The notes under the pieces were generated by a model that made no database searches, had not been told where the DNA came from, and saw nothing but the letters and a program-made list of their open reading frames with translations. DNA of 33,486 nt from PGYU01 sp964637845. GTDB taxonomy: Bacteria; Bacteroidota; Ignavibacteria; Kapaibacteriales; UBA2268. This document shows positions 1 to 6,068 of the stretch, piece by piece; the first letter of the stretch is position 1; each line of letters begins with the position of its first letter. The position numbers and the translations under genes are program-made. The stretch lies in NCBI GenBank assembly GCA_964637845.1, contig CAZWXI010000019.1, forward strand, positions 1 to 33,486, written 5' to 3'.

Positions 1-145
1 CAGATTATATGCTCTTATCCATAAACAAGCAAGATTAACTCCCGAAGAAAAAGAAGAATTTATCAAAGGATTGGAAGCAACCTTCGGTACAAGTAAAAAT
101 CCTAACAAATACGATAACCTTTATAATCATCCCGGCGGAGATTAG
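1..145 (+). CDS. C-terminal tail of a protein, possibly haem-binding domain family (partial)
   Basis: An open frame enters from the left edge (first full codon at base 2) and stops with TAG at 143-145, giving 47 residues. It reads through IHKQARLTPEEKEEFIKGLE and ends HPGGD. The pattern 'H..ARLT.EEK..FI.GL.ATFG' resembles the end of small periplasmic haem-binding-domain proteins (PF14376-like), in which a His residue precedes such an LT..E segment. The CxxCH part would lie outside the window, so this is only a suggestion. Its stop overlaps the stop of the convergent DCC gene by 4 bases. Confidence 0.5.
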   Translation, partial: RLYALIHKQARLTPEEKEEFIKGLEATFGTSKNPNKYDNLYNHPGGD

Positions 146-531
146 TCGCTGAAGTTATATCTGACTTTGCAGGTTTGTAGTCCCAATAATTTAGAAATTG
201 AAGCCCTATGCTTAGCGATTAATCTGTAAATGGGATTAAAAATTATTTCGAAAAATTTGTTTGCAAACACAATCCCCGTGATTTTATATGGGAGGGGTAA
301 AGATTTCGCTATTTCGAAAATCGCTCTTGATTCAGTATAATATCTATCGTACTTAACAAAAATGACAGTTTTAAGTGCTAACTCAAGATTTAACCCTAAT
401 TGCTTACCAATCTCTAATTCTTCATCGAAAGGTAAAATCATAATACATTTACTATCCAATCTTTTAGCAAGCCATTCGGTAGAATATGAGCATATACCGC
501 AGTCACCGTCATATAAAATGTAATTCGTCAT
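142..531 (-). CDS. DCC family thiol-disulfide oxidoreductase (DUF393)
   Basis: A protein of 129 residues with an N-terminal YDGDCGICSYSTEWLAKRLD segment. This is the Asp-Cys-x-x-Cys signature of the DCC (DUF393, YuxK-like) family, which has a thioredoxin-like fold and a predicted redox role; its substrates are unknown. A later hydrophobic stretch and the R.IAKHR segment also fit the family, and the length is typical. The ATG at 531 overlaps the purD stop as TGATG, suggesting translational coupling; a TTG one codon earlier (534) is less likely. It is the second gene of a purD operon on the minus strand. Family assignment is firm, function is not. Confidence 0.85.
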   Translation of the reverse strand: MTNYILYDGDCGICSYSTEWLAKRLDSKCIMILPFDEELEIGKQLGLNLELALKTVIFVKYDRYYTESRAIFEIAKSLPLPYKITGIVFANKFFEIIFNPIYRLIAKHRASISKLLGLQTCKVRYNFSD

Positions 532-1808
532 CAAAGGTATTTCAATCCCTTTTGAGCAATATCATTTCTGTAAAACTTATTTTCAAAGTGAATCATATCA
601 ACTGCTTTGTAACTGCGATTTATTGCTTCTTGCAAAGTATCGCCATTTGCAACAACCGACAGTACCCTTCCTCCGTTTGTTATAATTTTACCTTCGACTT
701 CTTTTGTTCCTGCGTGGTAAACACTTGCAAAATCCGACACTGAATCCAAACTCGAAATTTCGAACCCACTCTCATATTCATCGGGGTAGCCGTTAGATGC
801 CAAAACCACGCATACAGAATACTTATTATTTAGAATTTTTATCGAATCTTTCGCTATTTTTCCGTTAGCGGCTGTGTAAAGTAATTTAACAAAATCGCCT
901 TCAATGAGTTCCAATACGGCTTGGGTCTCAGGGTCACCAAATCTGACATTAAATTCTACAACTTTCGGTTCATCATTTAGAATCATTAGCCCGCAATACA
1001 AACAACCGACAAACGGGATTCCCTCTTTCTGCATACCTTCAATTGTTGGTCTCACGATTTTTGTCTCGATTTTTTCAAGTAATGAGCTCGTGACATTAGG
1101 AGCAGGAGCAAATGCCCCCATACCACCTGTATTTTTGCCAATGTCATTATCAAACTGTCGTTTGTGGTCTTGAGACGCAGGAAGCAGGAAATAGTCAGTG
1201 CCATCTGAAATAGCAAACAGCGAGACTTCTTCACCATGCATAAATTCTTCTATGACTACGCAGTTACCGGCACTCCCGAACATTCCCGAAAACATGTCAT
1301 TCAAAGCAATATGTGCATGATAGTGATTTTCTGCTATTATCACGCCTTTTCCTGCCGCTAATCCGTCAGCTTTCAGAACTATCGGCAATGAATGCATATC
1401 TATATAACTGTGTGCGTCGTCATATTCTGAGGTTTTGAAAGAGCGGTACGACGCAGTAGGAATAAAATATTTTCTCATAAAATTTTTAGCAAAGTCTTTC
1501 GATGACTCTAACTTTGCCGCTGTAGAAACAGGACCGAAAACACTTATTCCTGACATTATCAGTTTATCTGCTAAACCTTCCGCTAAGGGTTGCTCAGGAC
1601 CTATAACTACTAAGTGAACACCGCTTTGTAGGCAAAAACGAATGATTGATTGATGACTGTTCAAATCGGCATTGGCTTTTTTGAAATGTTTCAGGATACC
1701 CGGATTGCCCGGCAAGGCGAACAAATCTCCCGCAGAACCCGAATCTAAAATCGCTTTTGCCAATGCGTGTTCTCTGCCACCACTACCAATAAGTAATGTG
1801 TTTATCAT
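531..1808 (-). CDS. purD: phosphoribosylamine-glycine ligase
   Basis: GAR synthetase, the second step of de novo purine synthesis: it joins glycine to 5-phosphoribosylamine with ATP. The 425 residues match the usual length. The N-terminus MINTLLIGSGGREHALA is the PurD signature, followed by the central ATP-grasp domain (VLKADGLAAGKGV, then EEFMHGEEVSLFAISDG and GGMGAFAPAP) and VEFNVRFGDPETQ, the metal and phosphate-binding segment. No truncation is seen. It starts from ATG at 1808 and shares an intergenic region of 123 bases with the divergent recA. The downstream DCC gene overlaps it by one base. Confidence 0.97.
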   Translation of the reverse strand: MINTLLIGSGGREHALAKAILDSGSAGDLFALPGNPGILKHFKKANADLNSHQSIIRFCLQSGVHLVVIGPEQPLAEGLADKLIMSGISVFGPVSTAAKLESSKDFAKNFMRKYFIPTASYRSFKTSEYDDAHSYIDMHSLPIVLKADGLAAGKGVIIAENHYHAHIALNDMFSGMFGSAGNCVVIEEFMHGEEVSLFAISDGTDYFLLPASQDHKRQFDNDIGKNTGGMGAFAPAPNVTSSLLEKIETKIVRPTIEGMQKEGIPFVGCLYCGLMILNDEPKVVEFNVRFGDPETQAVLELIEGDFVKLLYTAANGKIAKDSIKILNNKYSVCVVLASNGYPDEYESGFEISSLDSVSDFASVYHAGTKEVEGKIITNGGRVLSVVANGDTLQEAINRSYKAVDMIHFENKFYRNDIAQKGLKYL

Positions 1809-1931
1809 AATTCTATTCCAAATTTTATCAAAAATAAGATGAAGATAATAATATTTAAAATAAATTTTTCAATATCGTTTAAATAAATTACTTTGCTACT
1901 TTTGTTTGAACAATTTCATCATAAATAAAAT
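1809..1931. promoter_or_regulatory. divergent purD/recA promoter region
   Basis: An AT-rich spacer between divergent genes. On the plus strand TACTTTTG (1897-1904) fits the Bacteroidota-type -7 element TAnnTTTG, 27 bases before recA; no convincing -33 TTTG is seen at the standard distance. On the minus strand TATTTTTG (plus-strand CAAAAATA, 1829-1836) fits the same pattern 20 bases before purD. I saw no obvious LexA-type palindrome, so SOS control of recA is not supported from sequence. Confidence 0.5.
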
Positions 1932-2960
1932 ATGGCAAAAGAAAATCCTCAGAACGTTCAAGCTCCCAAAGCTTTGGATGAAAAACTCAAAGCCGTTCAA
2001 ATAGCGATAGACCAAATTGAACGCAATCACGGCAAAGGCTCAATTATGCGCCTCAACGACCAGCACGTCGTTAATGTCGAAGCTATCTCGACCGGTTGTA
2101 TGTCCCTTGATGCCGCTATTGGTATTGGTGGCGTTCCGCGAGGTCGTATTATTGAAATTTTTGGTCCCGAATCATCAGGTAAAACAACAGTATGCTTGCA
2201 TGTGATAGCCGAAGCTCAAAAAAATGGTGGTTTAGCCGCATTTGTAGATACAGAGCATGCCCTCGATATAAACTATGCTCAACGACTTGGTATTGATTTG
2301 AATAACCTACTACTCTCACAACCCGAATTTGGCGAGCAAGCTCTTGAGATAGTAGAAACACTTGTCCGAAGCGGAGCTATAGATGTAATCGTAGTGGACT
2401 CGGTCGCCGCACTAACTCCACGAGTTGAAATCGAAGGAGACATGGGCGATGCTCAAATGGGCTCACAAGCTCGGTTGATGTCACAGGCTATGAGAAAGCT
2501 AAACGCCGCAATCGGAAAATCGAAAACGACAGTCATCTTCACAAACCAACTTCGCTCGAAAATTGGAGTAATCTATGGTAATCCAGAAACTACAACTGGT
2601 GGTAATGCTCTGAAGTTTTACGCTTCTGTCCGAATCGATATCCGCAGAAAAGAAGTCATAAAGGAAGGACAGGACATAACGGGGAACCGCGTAAGATGTA
2701 AAATCGTCAAAAACAAAGTGGCTCCACCATTTAAAGAAGTTGAATTTGATATCATGTATAATGAAGGAATTTCCAGAATCGGTGATTTGATGGACGTAGC
2801 TACTGAATCTGGTGTCATTACCAAAAGTGGTTCTTGGTACACATTTGGCGGTGAGCGTGCTCAAGGAAGAGAAGGTTTAAAAAAAATATTGCTTGATGAT
2901 AAAAATCTAATGATTAAGCTTGAAGAGGAAGTCAAAAAGATTCTCGCACCGTCAAAATAA
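1932..2960 (+). CDS. recA: recombinase RecA
   Basis: The ATP-dependent strand-exchange protein of homologous recombination and SOS co-protease. It has 342 residues, a normal length. Visible landmarks are Walker A GPESSGKTT (about residues 78-86), the catalytic-Glu region DTEHALD, Walker B VIVVDSVAAL, the L1 loop region EGDMGDAQMGSQARLMSQAM, the L2 region NQLRSKIGVIYGNPETTTGG, and VRIDIRR. The C-terminal tail is short and acidic-basic (LEEEVKKILAPSK). There is no intein or frame break. It appears to be a single-gene transcription unit. Confidence 0.98.
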   Translation: MAKENPQNVQAPKALDEKLKAVQIAIDQIERNHGKGSIMRLNDQHVVNVEAISTGCMSLDAAIGIGGVPRGRIIEIFGPESSGKTTVCLHVIAEAQKNGGLAAFVDTEHALDINYAQRLGIDLNNLLLSQPEFGEQALEIVETLVRSGAIDVIVVDSVAALTPRVEIEGDMGDAQMGSQARLMSQAMRKLNAAIGKSKTTVIFTNQLRSKIGVIYGNPETTTGGNALKFYASVRIDIRRKEVIKEGQDITGNRVRCKIVKNKVAPPFKEVEFDIMYNEGISRIGDLMDVATESGVITKSGSWYTFGGERAQGREGLKKILLDDKNLMIKLEEEVKKILAPSK

Positions 2961-3391
2961 CTGTTCATATTAGAAAAATATGCATCCTCCGTCTTCATTT
3001 CGAAGAATACCCTTTTTGGAGCTATCATGAAAAGCATAATTGCAGATGTTATCAGTTCGGTAAATGTTTTCACCATATCCACAAAGATACATCGAATGCT
3101 TCTGCCAATAGTAAATTGAGGCTTTGAAAGTTTTTGCCTGTGCCGGGATGGGCGACAGTTATATCTAATGCCAATCTTACCATGATGCTACGAACACCAA
3201 AGCAATTAGTATTAAAAAAAGACTTATGAGAAGGGAGAGTTTGTTCAGACTATTTTTACTTTGCCGAGAAACTTTTGAGTAAAGCTGGGTTTTGTGTTTG
3301 TTGCTGACATAATTTTCATCAATGACAATTAGTTTAAGCTAATATAAAGTCTTATTAGAACAAGTATAAATATTTGGTAAATCCGAATCAA
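2961..3391. other. gap without an intact gene; possible degraded minus-strand coding remnant
   Basis: No complete gene is recognisable. On the minus strand three overlapping short frames look protein-like but are interrupted. One ends NKLSLLISLFLILIALVFVAS (stop near 3177; a membrane-helix-like segment); a second starts MVRLALDITVAHPGTGKNFQ near 3186; a third contains FVDMVKTFTELITSAIMLF. A short ATG frame begins at 3319 (MKIMSATNTKPSFTQKF). Together they could be a decayed membrane-protein gene, or chance open frames. No homology is recognised. Confidence 0.25.
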
Positions 3392-3439
3392 AAAAGTCAT
3401 TCTCAAATCCGCCAAAAGTGGAAGTTGAGAATGACTTTT
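3392..3439 (-). terminator. rho-independent terminator of the acyl-CoA dehydrogenase gene
   Basis: Perfect 15-bp inverted repeat, AAAAGTCATTCTCAA (3392-3406) against its complement at 3425-3439, with an 18-base loop. It lies 11 bases beyond the stop of the minus-strand gene. Read on the minus strand, the stem is followed by a T-run. Confidence 0.85.
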
Positions 3440-3449
3440 AAATATAGAT

Positions 3450-4592
3450 TTATACTATACCATTTCGTTTGATTATGTCACGTGCGATGACTAATTTTTG
3501 AATTTCTGAAGTCCCTTCGAATATTCTATTTATTCTCGCATCTCTATAAAATCTTTCAATAGGCATTTCACGCGAAAATCCCATACCACCGTGAATTTGC
3601 ATAGCATAGTCAACACATTTGTCTAATGACTCTGACGCAAATAATTTAACCATTGCTGACTGCCTCGAAAGCATTTCGTGCTTATCATACAATACTGCGG
3701 TGCGATAAACGAGTGATTCGGTTGCATAAATCAAGGTTGACATTTCCGCCAACATGAACTGTATCGCTTGGAAATTAGCAATCGGTTCACCAAACTGTTT
3801 ACGTTCTTTGGCGTACTTAGTGGAAAGTTCAAGCATTTCCTTACATGCACCTAAACATGCGGCACCTAGTCCAAGTCTTCCCGCATCAAGCGTTTTCATT
3901 GCTAAAAGGAAGCCGCGACCTTCGCCACCAAGCATATTTTCTTTAGGTACTCTCACGTTGTCAAACGTTAGTGAAGATGTTTTACTTCCGCGAATTCCCA
4001 TTTTCTTCTCAGATGCTCCTGCTGAAAACCCGGGTGCATCTTTTTCAACAACAAAAGCGGTAATACCTCTCGGCGTTCTCGCAAAAACTGAGAATGTATC
4101 GGCAAAAGGACCATTTGTAATCCATTGCTTTTCGCCGTTTATTACCCACTCATCGCCATCGGGTTCAGCTTTGGTTCGCAAGTCGAAAGCATCTGAACCG
4201 GCTCTTTCTTCTGTAAGAGCAAATGCGGCAATTTTTTCGCCGATAGCAAGCGGGACTACATATTTCTTTCTTATTTCTTCGCTGCCTCCGATGTATATAG
4301 CGTTTGTTCCGATTGAAACATGGGCTCCGATAAAAGTTGCAGTTGATAGGCAGGCCCTGCCGATCTCTTCCTGAATTATGCAATAGCCGACCTCTCCGAA
4401 ACCACTACCCCCATATTCAAGCGGGAAAGCGGCTCCCAAGATTCCAAGTTCACCGATTTTTTTTATGATTTCTACGGGAATTGCCTCATTTTCATCTATT
4501 TGAGATGCTATTGGCTTCAATTCGTTGTCTGCAAAGTCGCGTACCATCTCACGCAACATCGTTTGTTCTTCTGTAAATGTCAATTCAAACAT
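3450..4592 (-). CDS. acyl-CoA dehydrogenase (short/branched-chain type)
   Basis: FAD enzyme that makes the 2,3-trans-enoyl-CoA and passes electrons to ETF, in fatty-acid or branched-chain amino-acid breakdown. The 380 residues are the usual butyryl-CoA-dehydrogenase length. Landmarks are FALTEERAGSDA and WITNGPFADTF (FAD/substrate region), RKQFGEPIANFQAIQFMLAE, QIHGGMGFSREMPIERFYRD, and RIFEGTSEIQ, which carries the expected catalytic Glu at about residue 359. Acyl-chain preference cannot be read from the sequence. It stands alone, with its own promoter/palindrome and terminator. Confidence 0.93.
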   Translation of the reverse strand: MFELTFTEEQTMLREMVRDFADNELKPIASQIDENEAIPVEIIKKIGELGILGAAFPLEYGGSGFGEVGYCIIQEEIGRACLSTATFIGAHVSIGTNAIYIGGSEEIRKKYVVPLAIGEKIAAFALTEERAGSDAFDLRTKAEPDGDEWVINGEKQWITNGPFADTFSVFARTPRGITAFVVEKDAPGFSAGASEKKMGIRGSKTSSLTFDNVRVPKENMLGGEGRGFLLAMKTLDAGRLGLGAACLGACKEMLELSTKYAKERKQFGEPIANFQAIQFMLAEMSTLIYATESLVYRTAVLYDKHEMLSRQSAMVKLFASESLDKCVDYAMQIHGGMGFSREMPIERFYRDARINRIFEGTSEIQKLVIARDIIKRNGIV

Positions 4593-4650
4593 TATTCACC
4601 TAGTTGTTAAGAATAATAACTGTTATTATCAGTATTTTTAATTTATAAAT

Positions 4651-4695
4651 CAACTTGCAAGTTGAAATAATATTAAAAATACAAATAATTGTCAA
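4651..4695 (-). promoter_or_regulatory. promoter with overlapping palindromic operator for the acyl-CoA dehydrogenase
   Basis: On the minus strand TTGACA (plus 4690-4695), a 17-base spacer and TATTAT (plus 4667-4672) match a classical -35/-10 pair. The predicted start (about 4660) falls inside a perfect 14-bp palindrome, CAACTTGCAAGTTG (4651-4664). Flanking arms GTATTTTTAAT (4632-4642) and ATTAAAAATAC (4672-4682) are also inverted copies. A second dyad, AACATGA...TCATGTT (4694-4713), lies upstream. This is what a repressor operator for a fatty-acid or amino-acid breakdown gene would look like; the regulator is unknown. An alternative TAATTTTG element on the minus strand (plus 4727-4734) is also present. 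Confidence 0.55.
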
Positions 4696-4733
4696 CATGA
4701 CTGCAATCATGTTAATTGAATTATAACAAAATT

Positions 4734-4759
4734 AACCGCTTTTACATATAGAAGCGGTT
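4734..4759 (-). terminator. stem-loop, possible terminator of the VOC/SRPBCC pair
   Basis: Inverted repeat AACCGCTT (4734-4741) / AAGCGGTT (4752-4759) with a 10-base loop. On the minus strand it is followed by AATTTTGTT. It is about 150 bases beyond the VOC gene stop, which is far for a terminator, so confidence is low. The rest of 4593-4912 holds only promoter-like elements and no gene. Confidence 0.4.
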
Positions 4760-4912
4760 GTTCAATGTGATGAATTATCCTATCGTTATGTAAATCTCTA
4801 ATTAATGTTTATTCATATAAAAAACATTCATAGTTAGTTTAGTGTGAATATCAATCACTTAAACTATATACGATGTAAAAACAAATCAACTAATTCATGC
4901 AAAAGATATTCT

Positions 4913-5350
4913 CTATTGCTGATTTTGTTCAGTGCTAACCATCCAATGTATTCCGAATTTATCTGTAAACATACCAAAATACGCTCCCCAAAAAGTGTCG
5001 TTCATAGGCATAATGACATGCCCTCCTTCAGACAAGCCCGCAAATATTCTTTCTGCTTCATCTTTTGAATCAGTTCCCAGTGAGACTGAAAAATTATTCC
5101 CTTCAATAAATGATTCTGCCCACTCTCCGATTGTATCGCTACCCATTAATGACGTCTCGCTACTGATTGGAAGCGAAATATGTAAGATTTTTTCTGCATC
5201 AACGGGAGATAATGGTCCCATACTATCTTGCGGTGGCATATCTTTAAATCTGCTGATATAAGAGAATTCTCTACCCAAAACCGACTGATAGAATCTGAAT
5301 GCTTCTTCACAGTTTCCCTTGAAGTTCAGATAAATGTTTACTGTAGTCAT
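4913..5350 (-). CDS. VOC family protein (PhnB / 3-demethylubiquinone-9 3-methyltransferase-like)
   Basis: A protein of 145 residues starting MTTVNIYLNFKGNCEEAFRF and continuing YQSVLGREFSYISRFKDMPPQ, the typical opening of PhnB-like glyoxalase/vicinal-oxygen-chelate proteins. A second half ending GGHVIMPMNDTFWGAYFGMF and FTDKFGIHWMVS is equally typical. Such proteins are annotated broadly, and the substrate is unknown. Its start is 15 bases after the stop of the SRPBCC gene, so the two are probably co-transcribed; VOC and AHSA1 genes are often neighbours. Confidence 0.88.
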   Translation of the reverse strand: MTTVNIYLNFKGNCEEAFRFYQSVLGREFSYISRFKDMPPQDSMGPLSPVDAEKILHISLPISSETSLMGSDTIGEWAESFIEGNNFSVSLGTDSKDEAERIFAGLSEGGHVIMPMNDTFWGAYFGMFTDKFGIHWMVSTEQNQQ

Positions 5351-5365
5351 GGTAATATCCTTTTG

Positions 5366-5809
5366 TTATTGTTCAACAAGTTGCTTAAGCTTTTTTAGTG
5401 CTATAGGAAAAGTATTGTTCATTGTATCAATATATTCATCAACGATATCTACTGCTACTTGTAGTTGTGTACTACCATTTCCAGTAGTTCGGAGTGTGTA
5501 AGTTTCGAGAGCATTTGTCCATGCTCCGGAACCTTGAGAAATCGGTAATTCTTCGAAATTTTGAATAGTACCGATATGCCTGAAAGTTAGATGCGAATTT
5601 GGTTCAATTCTATCAATAATACTGTACATTCCATCCCCATCAGGCGTTAGAAAATGTATTTTATTTCCTTCAGTAAAATTATCGGTTTTGTAGTAACTAC
5701 CTTCACTGAATGGACTCGTCCATATTCTGTAGGTATCTTGGTCCCAAAGTGTTTTCCAAACTTTTTCAGGATAGGCATCTATATTTATATTGAATTCTAA
5801 TTTCTTCAT
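5366..5809 (-). CDS. SRPBCC (AHSA1-like) domain protein
   Basis: A protein of 147 residues beginning MKKLEFNINIDAYPEKVWKT and continuing LWDQDTYRIWTSPFSEGS, with later GDGMYSIIDRIEPNSHLTFRH and a C-terminal helix region. This matches the START-like/AHSA1 (activator of Hsp90 homologue) hydrophobic-pocket fold. The ligand and function are unknown. It is the first gene of a pair with the VOC protein. A minus-strand TAAATTTG element (plus CAAATTTA, 5890-5897) lies about 80 bases upstream and could be its promoter. Confidence 0.85.
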   Translation of the reverse strand: MKKLEFNINIDAYPEKVWKTLWDQDTYRIWTSPFSEGSYYKTDNFTEGNKIHFLTPDGDGMYSIIDRIEPNSHLTFRHIGTIQNFEELPISQGSGAWTNALETYTLRTTGNGSTQLQVAVDIVDEYIDTMNNTFPIALKKLKQLVEQ

Positions 5810-5940
5810 AACGGTTTCATTACATTAGTTTGTGAAATTCTTTAATTAATCTATACTGTGATTATGATAATTGTGTCATTTAGCAAAGGCAAATTTAACA
5901 AAAAAATGTATAACAAGTATCTTATGTTTTAAATTCTTTT

Positions 5941-6029
5941 GCGACATATCAATTCTCTTTTCCCCTTTGCCAAAGGGGGACTAAGGGGTATTTCTAATAC
6001 ACATTGCCCGAGCGTATTGTAAATCCGAA
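5941..6029 (-). pseudogene. decayed duplicate of a T9SS sorting-domain segment
   Basis: Bases 5941-5956 and 6001-6029 closely match 6134-6149 and 6192-6220 inside the neighbouring T9SS gene: the motif GCGACAyATCAATTCT, then the stretch reading GCCCGAGCGTrTTGTAAATC. Read on the minus strand this copy gives RIYNTLGQCV, the sorting-domain core, then a palindromic repeat, then a shifted frame and a stop. It is a remnant of a second sorting-domain end lying beyond the live gene's stop. Next to it, 6030-6057 carries a GCTCCTTCGCTTCGCGCAGA repeat-like segment. Confidence 0.6.
5962..5978. repeat. short palindromic repeat (CCCCTTTG-C-CAAAGGGG)
   Basis: A perfect 8-bp inverted repeat with a one-base centre, within a G/C-rich segment (about 5958-5990) that stands out from its AT-rich surroundings. 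Dispersed palindromes of this kind are common in some Bacteroidota-related genomes. Only one copy is in the window. Confidence 0.5.
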
Positions 6030-6068
6030 TTGGCTCCTTCGCTTCGCGCAGAATGACCGGACCTTGCT

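Noticed and set aside
2499..2864. A 121-codon minus-strand frame within recA
   Set aside because: Lies wholly inside RecA-coding sequence and shows no protein family features.
3754..4374. A 206-codon plus-strand frame antisense to the acyl-CoA dehydrogenase
   Set aside because: It is the mirror of a well-supported gene, with Ser/Pro-rich nonsense composition and no recognisable motif.
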